Source: Puffinus mauretanicus
Taxonomy: Eukaryota > Chordata > Aves > Procellariiformes > Procellariidae
Direction: 5' to 3'
Assembly: GCA_023333565.1 (NCBI GenBank)
Contig: JAJKFH010002781.1
Span: forward strand, 576,501-640,500
DNA length: 64,000 nt
The translations under genes were made by a program, and so were the position numbers. Each line of letters starts with the position of its first letter. The first letter of the stretch is position 1. Positions 38,701-47,186 of this stretch are shown here, one piece after another. Under the pieces are notes generated by a model that was not told the origin of the DNA, did no database searches, and saw nothing but the letters and a program-made list of their open reading frames with translations.

Positions 38701-40483
38701 TGCCAGCAATTTCAATCTGAAGTACCCCCATTAAAGAGTCTGGAGTTACTTTAAGTCTTATAAGAAATAAAATCAGAAGTATGCTACTGTATATAAACTG
38801 TATGAATCAGAAATGAATGTCCTGGTTTTGAGGGAAAAAAGATTTCTTGGCCCTGTGTTTATACTTCCTGAAAAGCTTTCCAAAAGCAATTGGTCTATTT
38901 AAAGGCTGGACAATAAGCCCTCCAACTAAGCAGTGCTGGACTTGATTGCCTGAAGCTTCCTGAAGAAGTTACCTATAAAAAAATCACATCATAGTTCCTG
39001 CTGACACAAGAGTGATTTAAGAGCCTCAGAAGCAGCCTATAGATCCTTTGTTATTATTATTATTTTGCTTTTCAAGGTGTTAGCTTAAGTATTTAGACAT
39101 TTTTCCTTACCACCATTGCTCAAGGCTCCTCATTGTCCACAGATGTCTTCCTTCACTTGAAGGTATTTGAGATTACTATTGGTGATGGAAAGAAACATTA
39201 ATTGCAGGCCTGTCCGTGTGCAAGCCTCCTTGCATACACTGCAGGATCTGGCGCTTCACCACTGAATTTGAAGAGTCACGCTGCTTGCTGTCATTCCTCC
39301 GTCTTAACCAGTTTTCCCCATATGACCCAAGAAAGCAGACAGCGTAACAACCCGTGTGCTTCTACTGCCTTTGTTGCCTACCCTACACTTTTCACTATTT
39401 AACGTCAAATATTTTCTGTAGACCATGTTAGTTAGATCATGTAGACCATGTAGATCCCTCAAATCTTTATCCCGTTCCCTGCCTTTACCAAACTAATCTA
39501 ATCTTCTGATAAACTTTTCTAGGAAGAATTTTCCAAACAATCTCTCCCAATAATCTATTTCTCTCCTGTCTCCTTTCCAACTATTTCATATCCCTTGACA
39601 GAGAGATTGCCCTCTACGTAGGAAGGTGCCAAGGCCTTGCCTTTTTCTTTTTTTTTTAATTTAAGGGATCACATGAAGTTTATTAACAGGGAGTTGTGGC
39701 AAAAAGAAAAAGAAATGAATTAATATGGTTAAAGAGCCTGCCTAAATTCATCAAATACTTCGGAATGTACTCTTTTAGTGAACTGATATTTTCCTTATGA
39801 AAAAGTATGTGTGATGAAAGCTACTAATGCATATAAATATTTAAGAATTTGTTACATTGCTTCTCCATCTTCGCTTTATTTCAGTAGACTGAAAAACAGC
39901 ATCTTCTGAAGTTCATGCTCCATTGTGTAAAATCTTGAAGAGCTTGAAAGCTGAAAGAAACAAGAAGTGCTCACTGAAGATTTGTCTATTGTGATTGTGT
40001 AGAGCAGAGATAGATGTCAGGGCCCTAAGCCCATGCCTCCTCTAGGAGTTTCAGGGCTGACCTAGATGATGGCATGGGAGTCCCACTTTGTGAAGAGGAC
40101 TCTTCAAGAAAGCTCTGCTGAAAGGCCTTGGCGGGGGTTTCTCCAGCTTTACTTAGGAACAGCTTTTAAGCAGCTGCTCTTGCCTCAAATCCCATCAGAG
40201 CTGCATTGCAGATGTGATGCAGCTGTGCAGCAGCTGTGCCATGCCTGGCAGAGTACCCTGTTGATCTGGGCCACAGGGGTGACCTGCAGATGTGCCATCC
40301 TGGCTTGACCTGGGAGCTGCCTCATCACCATGCACTTGCTCTGGGCTCTGGGCTGACCCCAGCAGCCACCATCTCTGCTGGCTTTGCTGGGCACTGTGGG
40401 AGGTAAGGCCAGTGCCCCTGCTCTTACTCCTGCTTCCTTGCTCCCCTTCCCCTGTGGAGCAGCCTGCCACTGTGGCTCCCTGT
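32732..40483. other. Gene-free host-type DNA
   Basis: No supported gene. Homopolymers: G11 at 35427-35437 and T16 at 35848-35863. A TGTCCTGG-type word followed by a loosely LTR-like stretch starts at about 38818 (see findings). A GC-richer patch at about 40020-40483 directly precedes the provirus and carries several short overlapping open frames on both strands without domain motifs. Confidence 0.5.
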
Positions 40484-40488
40484 CAGTA
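40484..40488. repeat. Target-site duplication, 5' copy (CAGTA)
   Basis: CAGTA directly before the first LTR; an identical CAGTA follows the second LTR at 47187-47191. A 5-bp duplication is made by retroviral integrase on insertion and shows that both ends of the provirus are still in their original place. Confidence 0.95.
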
Positions 40489-40686
40489 TGTCCTGGTTTC
40501 GGCTGGGATAGGGTTAAATTTCTTCCTAGTGCTGTGTTTTGGATTTAGTACGAGGAGAATGTTGATAACACACTGATGTTTTCAGTTGTTGCTAAGTGCC
40601 CTCCTAGTCCAAGGACAGCTCCCGTGCCTACTGACTGAGCTAACACAGATGGGAGGGAACATAATCAGGACAGCCAGCCCAGCTGG

Positions 40687-40732
40687 CCAATGGGGTATTC
40701 CACACCATGTGACGTCATGCTCAGTATATGAA
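40687..40732 (+). promoter_or_regulatory. LTR promoter block: CCAAT, CRE, TATA-like
   Basis: CCAAT at 40687-40691, the palindromic octamer TGACGTCA at 40710-40717 (the exact CREB/ATF consensus), and TATATGAA at 40725-40732. Order and spacing suit a U3 core promoter. The same block occurs in the 3' LTR, with the octamer at 46894-46901. In the two older solo LTRs the octamer reads TGACATCA and TGATGTCA, and the TATA word is TATAAG or TATAAA. Confidence 0.75.
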
Positions 40733-40863
40733 TGGTAGGCGTGATCCAGGAAGTACCGATCGCTACTTGGTTATCGGTCAGCGCGGGTGGTGAGCAATTG
40801 CATTGTGTATCACTCATTTTGTATATTCTATTATTATTATTATTATTTTCCCTCTTCTGTTCT

Positions 40864-40869
40864 ATTAAA
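40864..40869 (+). promoter_or_regulatory. LTR polyadenylation signal (ATTAAA)
   Basis: ATTAAA, the commonest variant of AATAAA, lies about 130 bp after the TATA-like word. Its copy in the 3' LTR at 47048-47053 would direct cleavage of the proviral transcript. The R/U5 boundary cannot be placed by eye. Confidence 0.6.
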
Positions 40870-41010
40870 CTGTCTTTATCTCAACCCACGAGTTTTTCTC
40901 ACTCCTACTCTTCCGATTCTCTCCCCGTCCCACTGGGGGGGGCGGGGGGAGTGAGTGAACGGCTGCGTGGTATTTGGCTGCCTGTCAGATTAAACCACGA
41001 CAGTCCTTTT

Positions 41011-41028
41011 TGGCGCCCAACGTGGGGC
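41011..41028 (+). promoter_or_regulatory. Primer-binding site, tRNA-Lys(1,2) type
   Basis: TGGCGCCCAACGTGGGGC is an 18-base complement of the 3' end of tRNA-Lys(1,2), which primes minus-strand DNA synthesis in spumaviruses and several class II retroviruses. It begins eight bases after the LTR end at 41002, a wider gap than the usual few bases. ERV-L elements of mammals typically carry a leucine primer site, so the primer differs from the class suggested by pol. Confidence 0.88.
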
Positions 41029-41712
41029 TCGAAGGGTTGAGATAACGATAGATCTGACCAAAGTGTGTTAAGGCAAAATTGTTATAAGCATCCATTATAT
41101 TGATTGGTCACAATGTTGATGTATTGGCTGTCAAAGTTGTGGGGCTGGCTCTCAATGTTGGGTCATGTAATACCTTGCTTGCAGTATGTGTTCCCTTTTG
41201 TGCTGTTTATCATTATTCGGAACTGGGCCAAGATTATCATTTCGCTGCTGTTTTATGAGGTGATAAAATCATTGGTCGTAAGTCTAATCTGGTATCTGTA
41301 CTCGGCACTGCCGTCATGTCTGTACCTCAGCAACCGCCTCTTAGAAATTATTGGCAATTGCACTTTTTTCTCCTCGGAGAACGAATTTAAGGGGGAGACG
41401 GGATGGGACGCTCTCTCCCACTTGTTCATCTTCCCTTCCATATCATCAGAAACTCCTTTTTCTTCTATCCTCTTCACAAAGATGTCCACAATATTCCCTG
41501 AGAATTTTGAATATCCTTGGGATGTTCAAACAAGCATGTTCATATTGCTACTATGTCTCCTGAATGTGGTTCAGGCCTTGTTTAGGGTTAAACAACTATT
41601 CAGGAATACTGTCCAGAGATCAACCCTCAGGAACAAGAAAAGAGGGAGGGCAAGTAGCGGTGCCTCATCGGGGCGGGCGGAACGGCGAGTCTCGGGGGCG
41701 GCTACAGACACG

Positions 41713-41922
41713 GTGGCTACTCAAAACCCCACAACAGGCACTGCGGCTACTCCAACCCCCACGACAACCCCTGTGGCTACTCAAACCCCAGTAACAGTCA
41801 CCGTAGCTTCTCCAACCCCTGCAACAGGCACTGCAGCCACTCAAACTCCAGCAACAGTCACTACAGTTACTCCAACCCCCATGACAAGCACTGCAGCTAC
41901 CCAAACCCCAGCAATAGGCACT
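41713..41922 (+). repeat. 30-bp tandem repeat x7 inside gag
   Basis: Seven adjoining 30-bp units in frame, each giving ten residues of the pattern [VAT][AV][TS]-x-x-P-x-T-x-[TP]. Units alternate between a Gln-Thr-Pro type and a Pro-Thr-Pro type, giving a 60-bp higher-order period. The protein would be an extended, mucin-like Pro/Thr stretch. Such units gain and lose copies by replication slippage or unequal exchange. Confidence 0.92.
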
Positions 41923-42174
41923 ACAGCTGAACCAGAGGACCAACCCTTGCTGGTATCCGTTGCCCCTGTACAGAAGAGGAAATCTTGGAAGCGGAGGTCA
42001 GGTCGCTTAGAAAGGGATGGTGAAAGAGCAGGGCCATCACGAAGAGAGGAGGAGGAAGAGGAAGAACTCATAAACGAGACAGAAACCACCCGATCCCTAT
42101 CCCTGATTGAGCTGCGAGATATGCGGAAAGATTTCAGCCGACGTCCAGGCGAGCATATTGTTACCTGGCTGCTC

Positions 42175-42177
42175 TGA
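42175..42177 (+). other. In-frame TGA in gag
   Basis: TGA in the gag frame; sequence of the same character continues directly after it without any shift, so this is a nonsense change and not the native end. A CpG transition is a plausible cause. Confidence 0.8.
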
Positions 42178-43083
42178 TGCTGGGATAATGGGGCCAGTGG
42201 CCTGGAATTAGAGGGGAAAGAAGCCAAACAGCTGGGATCCCTTGCTAGGGAAGGGGGCATTGACAAAGCAATTGGAAGAGGGACACAGGACCTCAGCCTT
42301 TGGAGGCGACTGCTGTCAGGCATGAAGGAAAGGTATCCCTTCAAGGAAGATGTTATATATCGCCCAAGCAAATGGACCACTATGGAGAGAGGTATCCAGT
42401 ACCTGAGAGAACTAGGTGTGCTGGAGGTAGTTTATAGTGACCTGGACGATGACCAAACACCCAAAGATCCAGATGAAGTCCAGTGCACGCGACCCATGTG
42501 GCGGAAATTACTACGGAGCGCACCAGCGTCATATGCCAATGCGTTGGCAGTACTGTGCTGGAAAGATGAAGAAGCACCAAAGGTAGATGAGCTGGTTAGC
42601 AATCTCCGGGAATATGAAGAAACTGTCTCCTCCTCCCTTGTCTCAGCTGTGGAGAAACTGTCCCGGGAGGTCCAGCAACTCAAAGACGATAGGTCCTATT
42701 CTCCACCTGTATGGACCAATATCTCAGCCATTAAGGGTCAGCGTTCTTCTGCTCAAGAGAGAGGATATAGAAAGTACACACCACGGGGCACCCTGTGGTT
42801 TTACCTGCATGACCACGGAGAGGACATGAGGCAGTGGGATGGAAAACCTACCTTGACCTTAGAGGCACGTGTACGTGAGTTGCAAGGAAAAAAAATCACA
42901 CAAGGGGGTTCTCCCAGGAAAAATGCTGCTCCAGTTTTCAGGAAAAACCTGTCTCATGACGGTCCAGTTTCCAGTGAACAGTTCCCCAGACAGAGTAGAA
43001 GGGCTGATCTTACTTTGGATTGTAATGAAGGAATTCTTGACTCATGTTTGCAAGAAGTGAGAAACAGATATTATGACCAGGAC

Positions 43084-43114
43084 TAGAGGGGCCCTGCCTC
43101 CGGCCAGGTGGAGG
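43084..43114 (+). promoter_or_regulatory. gag-pol UAG with downstream hairpin, readthrough candidate
   Basis: Gag ends in TAG at 43084-43086, and protease-pol follows in exactly the same frame with no gap or shift. CCTCC (43097-43101) can pair with GGAGG (43110-43114) around an eight-base loop, starting ten bases after the stop. Same-frame gag-pol with suppressed UAG plus a structured downstream element is the gammaretroviral strategy. The alternative is that TAG is just another nonsense change in a fused frame. Confidence 0.55.
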
Positions 43115-44769
43115 AAAGGGACAACCGGGTTTACTGGACTGTGTGGATTCGATGGCCTGGCACATCAGAGCCACAGGAGTATAAGGCTCTCGTAGACACC
43201 GGTGCACAGTGCACCCTGATGCCATCAAACTATAAAGGGGCAGAACCCATTTGTATTTCTGGAGTGACAGGGGGATCCCAAGAGTTAACTGTATTGGAGG
43301 CTGAAGTGAGCCTGACTGGGAATGAGTGGCAGAAGCACCCCATTGTGACTGGCCCAGAGGCTCCGTGCATCCTTGGCATAGACTACCTCAGGAGAGGGTA
43401 TTTCAAGGACCCAAAAGGGTACCGGTGGGCTTTTGGTATAGCTGCCTTGGAGACAGAGGAAATTAAACAGCTGTCCACCTTGCCTGGTCTCTTGGAGGAC
43501 CCTTCTGTTGTGGGGTTGCTGAGGGTTGAAGAACAACAAGTACCAATCGCTACCACAACAGTGCACCGGCGGCAATACCGCACCAACCGAGATTCCCTGA
43601 TTCCCATCCATGAGCTGATTCGTCGACTGGAGAGCCAAGGAGTGATCAGTAAGACTCGCTCACCCTTTAACAGTTCCATATGGCCAGTGCAAAAGTCTAA
43701 TGGAGAGTGGAGACTAACAGTAGACTACCGTGGCCTGAACGAAGTCACGCCGCCACTGAGTGCTGCCGTGCCGGACATGCTAGAACTTCAATACGAACTG
43801 GAGTCAAAGGCAGCCAAGTGGTACGCCACAATTGACATTGCTAATGCCTTCTTCTCCATCCCTTTGGCGGCAGAGTGCAGGCCACAGTTTGCTTTCACTT
43901 GGAGGGGCGTCCAGTACACCTGGAACCGACTGCCCCAGGGGTGGAAACACAGCCCTACCATTTGCCATGGACTGATCCACACCGCACTGGAACAGGATGA
44001 GGCTCCAGAACACCTGCAATACATTGATGACATCATTGTATGGGGCAACACAGCAGAAGAAGTTTTCGAGAAAGGGGAGAGAATAATTCAAATCCTTCTG
44101 AAGGCCGGTTTTGCAATAAAACAAAGTAAGGTCAAGGGACCTGCACAGGAGATCCAGTTTTTAGGAATAAAATGGCAAGATGGACGTCGTCAGATCCCAA
44201 TGGATGTGATCAACAAAATAACAGCCATGTCCCCACCAACTAGCAAAAGGGAAACACAAGCTTTCTTAGGCGTTGTGGGCTTTTGGAGAATGCATATTCC
44301 AGATTACAGCCTGATTGTAAGCCCCCTCTATCAAGTGACTCGGAAGAAGAACGATTTCAAATGGGCCCCTGAGCAACAACAAGCCTTTGAACAAATTAAA
44401 CAGCAGATAGTTCATGCAGTAGCCCTTGGGCCAGTCCGGGCAGGACAAGATGTGAAGAACGTGCTCTACACCGCAGCCGGGGAGAATGGCCCTACCTGGA
44501 GCCTCTGGCAGAAAGCACCAGGGGAGACTCGAGGTCGACCCTTAGGGTTCTGGAGTCGGGGATACAGAGGATCCGAGGCTCGCTACACTCCAACTGAGAA
44601 GGAGATATTGGCAGCATATGAAGGGGTTCGAGCTGCTTCGGAAGTGGTTGGTACTGAAGCCAGCTCCTCCTGGCACCCCGACTGCCGGTGCTGGGCTGGA
44701 TGTTCAAAGGGAGCGTCCCCTCTACACATCATGCAACCGATGCTACGTGGAGTAAGTGGGTCGCGCTGA
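43087..44769 (+). pseudogene. pol: pol part 1: protease and reverse transcriptase
   Basis: Reads in the gag frame after the UAG, with no separate start; the GTG at 43108 is not a real start. Protease: the active site LVDTGA has its Asp at 43195, a glycine-rich flap lies near 43261-43281, and ILGIDYLRRG follows at about 43370-43400. Reverse transcriptase: first catalytic Asp in TIDIANAFF at 43834-43836, LPQG at 43930-43941, YIDD at 44020-44031, then the thumb with the FLG and FW motifs. The frame stays open to 44769, but homologous sequence leaves it near 44655-44664, where the next part continues one base back. The last 35 or so codons before the TGA are therefore out of frame. A separate active protease/RT polypeptide is conceivable but would lack RNase H and integrase. 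Confidence 0.9.
44655..44664 (+). other. Frameshift between RT and RNase H
   Basis: Pol similarity passes from the frame of 43087 to the frame starting at 44658, a shift of -1, equal to the loss of one base. The site (ctgaagccag) has no XXXYYYZ slippery heptamer, so a mutation is more likely than programmed shifting. Confidence 0.75.
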
Positions 44770-45584
44770 TCACACAATGGGCCCGAATAGGAAACCCCAG
44801 TCGCCCAGGAATTTTGGAGGTGATCACGAACTGGCCAGAAGGCAAAGATTTCAGAATATCCCCAGAGGAGGAGGTGACACGTGCTGAAGAGGCCCCACTG
44901 TATAATAAACTACCAGAAAACGAGAAGCAATATGCTCTGTTCACTGATGGGTCCTGTCGCCTTGTGGGAAAGCATCGGAGGTGGAAAGCTGCTGTATGGA
45001 GTCCTATACGCCAAGTTGCAGAAACTGCTGAAGGAGAAGGTGAATTGAGTCAGTTTGCAGAGGTGAAAGCCATCCAGCTGGCCTTGGACATTGCTGAACA
45101 AGAAAAATGGCCAGTACTTTATCTCTATACTGACTCATGGATGGTGGCAAATGCCCTGTGGGGGTGGTTGCAGCAGTGGAAGCAGAACAACTGGCAGCGC
45201 AGAGGTAAACCCATATGGGCTGCTGCATTGTGGCAAGATATTGCTCGAGTAGAGAACCTGGTTGTAAAAGTACGTCACGTAGATGCTCACGTGCCCAAGA
45301 GTCGGGCCACTGAAGAACATCAAAACAACCAGCAGGTGGACCAGGCTGCTAAGTTTGAAGTGGCTCAGGTGGATCTGGACTGGCAACATAAGGGTGAATT
45401 ATTTATCGCTCGGTGGGCACATGATGCCTCAGGCCATCAAGGAAGAGATGCAACTTATAGATGGGCTCGTGATCGAGGGGTGGACTTAACCATGGACGCT
45501 ATTGCACAGGTTATCCATGAATGTGAAACATACGCTGCAATCAAGCAAGCCAAGCAAGTAAGGCCTCTTTGGTATGGAGGATGA
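44658..45584 (+). pseudogene. pol: pol part 2: connection, RNase H, integrase zinc domain
   Basis: Continues pol in a shifted frame. The connection region comes first (about 44690-44900). RNase H, which removes the RNA strand of the RNA-DNA hybrid, shows its four acidic residues: Asp in FTDGS at 44946, Glu in FAEVKA at 45060, Asp in YTDSW at 45132, Asp in VDQAA at 45339. The integrase N-terminal zinc domain follows with His at 45420 and 45435 and Cys at 45522. The position two residues further on, where HHCC motifs have their second Cys, is Tyr (45531-45533). The segment ends at TGA (45582-45584); integrase continues in the same frame beyond it. Confidence 0.88.
45582..45584 (+). other. In-frame TGA inside integrase
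   Basis: Separates the integrase zinc domain from its catalytic core. Integrase sequence resumes in the same frame at the next codon, so this is a nonsense change. A CpG transition is a plausible cause. Confidence 0.8.
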
Positions 45585-46268
45585 TGGTTGAAGTATAAAT
45601 ATGGGGAGGCCTGGCAGATTGATTATATCACACTCCCACAAACCCGGCACGGCAAGCGTTATGTGCTCACCATGGTGGAAGCAACCACCGGCTGGCTAGA
45701 AACATACCCTGTGCCCCATGCCACTGCCCGGAACACCATCCTGGGCCTTGAAAAGCAAGTCCTATGGCGACATGGCACCCCAGAAAGAATTGAGTCAGAC
45801 AACGGGACTCATTTCCGAAACACCCTCATAGACACCTGGGCCAAAGAGCACGGCATTGAGTGGGTATATCACATCCCCTACCATGCACCAGCCTCCGGGA
45901 AAATCGAACGATACAACGGGCTGTTAAAGACAACACTGAGGGCAATGGGTGGTGGGACATTCAAGCATTGGGACACACATTTAGCAAAGGCCACCTGCTT
46001 AGTCAACACTAGGGGGTCTGTCACTCGAGCTGGCCCTGCCCAATCAAGACTCTTACGTACTGTAGATGGAGATAAAGTCCCTGTCGTGCACATAAGAAAT
46101 ATGCTGGGGAAGACAGTCTGGGTTACTCCTGCCTCTGGCAAGGGAAAACCCATCCGTGGGATTGCTTTTGCTCAAGGACCTGGGTGCACTTGGTGGGTGA
46201 TGCGAAAGGATGGGGAAGTCCGGTGTGTACCTCAAGGGGATTTGATTTTGGGTGAAAATAGCCAATGA
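45585..46268 (+). pseudogene. pol: pol part 3: integrase core and C-terminal domain
   Basis: Integrase inserts the viral DNA into the chromosome. The D,D-35-E triad is complete: Asp in QIDYI at 45621, Asp in ESDNGTHF at 45798, Glu in GKIERYNG at 45906, with exactly 35 residues between the last two. A C-terminal stretch with Trp-rich strands (TVWVTPASGKGK, CTWWVMRKDG) is likely the DNA-binding SH3-like domain. The frame closes at TGA 46266-46268, which appears native. No dUTPase follows. Confidence 0.9.
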
Positions 46269-46650
46269 ACTGAATTTTATGATGTCAATTGTTATATGAT
46301 ATTGCATATCATTATTTCTATGGTTGCTATCAATGGTATAGCAGTGAAAATCACCCAGATTAATGAAGAATGAACTAACTCCGATGAAAACCGAGCAAAG
46401 TGCAACGATGATAGAACTGGACAAGTGCAGCAGTACCGAAATGAGAACTGGCTTCAGGATGCAACAGCCCAACACCACACACCATCCTTCTGGCCTTGAA
46501 AAGACTGTTATGACAGATGGAGCCCAAAGTTGTGGACTAAAAGAACTCAATGGACATTTGTATATATATTTATGTATATATATAAAAGATAGTGGTGATT
46601 AATTGAAATGTATCGAAAAATGTGAGACCTAAGCATGATGTAAATGGTAT
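46269..46650 (+). other. Noncoding 3' region of the provirus, no env
   Basis: Between the integrase stop and the polypurine tract there are only about 380 bases. The one plus-strand frame (46363-46602, 79 aa) has no signal peptide, furin site, fusion peptide or membrane anchor, and runs into a TA-rich stretch. An envelope gene is absent by space alone. The longer minus-strand frame here (46053-46550) overlaps integrase and is a shadow. Confidence 0.8.
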
Positions 46651-46666
46651 GGAATAAGGGGTGGAT
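46651..46666 (+). promoter_or_regulatory. Polypurine tract
   Basis: GGAATAAGGGGTGGAT, interrupted by two T, lies directly before the 3' LTR. It would act as the RNase H-resistant primer for plus-strand DNA. It is shorter and less pure than in many retroviruses. Confidence 0.65.
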
Positions 46667-46668
46667 AC

Positions 46669-47186
46669 TGTCCTGGTTTCGGCTGGGATAGGGTTAAATT
46701 TCTTCCTAGTGCTGTGTTTTGGATTTAGTATGAGGAGAATGTTGATAACACACTGATGTTTTCAGTTGTTGCTAAGTGCCCTCCTAGTCCAAGGACAGCT
46801 CCCGTGCCTACTGACTGAGCTAGGTACACAAGATGGGAGGGAACATAATCAGGACAGCCAGCCCAGCTGGCCAATGGGGTATTCCACACCATGTGACGTC
46901 ATGCTCAGTATATGAATGGTAGGCGTGATCCAGGAAGTACCGATCGCTACTTGGTTATCGGTCAGCGCGGGTGGTGAGCAATTGCATTGTGTATCACTCA
47001 TTTTGTATATTCTATTATTATTATTATTATTTTCCCTCTTCTGTTCTATTAAACTGTCTTTATCTCAACCCACGAGTTTTTCTCACTCCTACTCTTCCGA
47101 TTCTCTCCCCGTCCCACTGGGGGGGGCGGGGGGAGTGAGTGAACGGCTGCGTGGTATTTGGCTGCCTGTCAGATTAAACCACGACA
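46669..47186 (+). repeat. 3' LTR
   Basis: 518 bp, TG...CA, nearly identical to the 5' LTR. The differences I see are T instead of C at about 46731 and a local change at about 46821-46834 (net +4 bp). CRE octamer at 46894-46901, ATTAAA at 47048-47053. The 123-aa open frame across its downstream part is an artefact. Confidence 0.96.

Larger units (their letters stand above)
40489..41002 (+). repeat. 5' LTR
   Basis: 514 bp, starting TGTCCTGG and ending ACGACA (TG...CA ends). It holds a CCAAT box, a cyclic-AMP response element word, a TATA-like word, an ATTAAA polyadenylation signal and a G-rich block near 40934-40950. Compared with the 3' LTR I see a C instead of T at about 40551 and a shorter sequence at about 40641-40650 (net 4 bp less). 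Confidence 0.96.
41113..43086 (+). pseudogene. gag: gag, interrupted by one in-frame stop
   Basis: Gag forms the virus-like particle. The first ATG after an in-frame stop (41101-41103) is at 41113. The open part before the break has 354 codons; after TGA at 42175-42177 the same frame continues to TAG at 43084-43086, about 657 codons in all. Parts in order: hydrophobic N terminus with likely membrane segments near residues 15-35, 41-70 and 138-157; a basic stretch; seven 10-residue Pro/Thr repeats (41713-41922); a run of glutamates; a capsid-like helical part containing the stop; and a probable coiled coil near 42640-42690. No CX2CX4HX4C zinc knuckle is present. The TGA divides the capsid-like part, so no full-length Gag is expected unless it is read through. 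Membrane segments are unusual for Gag, whose N terminus is normally myristoylated or basic. Confidence 0.85.
40489..47186 (+). mobile_element. Endogenous retrovirus, complete but defective provirus
   Basis: A 6.7-kb provirus: LTR (514 bp), primer-binding site, gag, protease-pol, LTR (518 bp), flanked by CAGTA duplications. By eye the LTRs differ at one substitution and one small indel, so insertion was recent. No env or dUTPase frame is visible. The RT, RNase H and integrase motifs, absence of env, and a Gag without a Cys-His zinc knuckle fit class III (ERV-L/spuma-like) elements. The tRNA-Lys primer site is also used by spumaviruses and by some class II viruses, so the class is an inference. 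Coding capacity is broken by TGA codons at 42175-42177 and 45582-45584 and a frameshift near 44655-44664. Confidence 0.95.

Noticed and set aside
41713..41922. CRISPR-like repeat array
   Set aside because: The units adjoin without spacers, are in frame and code for a Pro/Thr repeat; the genome is a bird's.
41841..42380. 179-residue minus-strand frame over gag
   Set aside because: Low-complexity Ser-rich shadow of the gag repeats and acidic stretch; no start context or domain.
44655..44664. Programmed -1 frameshift between RT and RNase H
   Set aside because: No slippery heptamer or clear downstream structure, and this location inside pol is not a known regulated site; a one-base loss is simpler.
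46363..46602. 79-residue frame after integrase as a possible accessory or env gene
   Set aside because: Too short, no signal peptide or membrane anchor, and it ends in a TA-rich stretch; treated as untranslated sequence.
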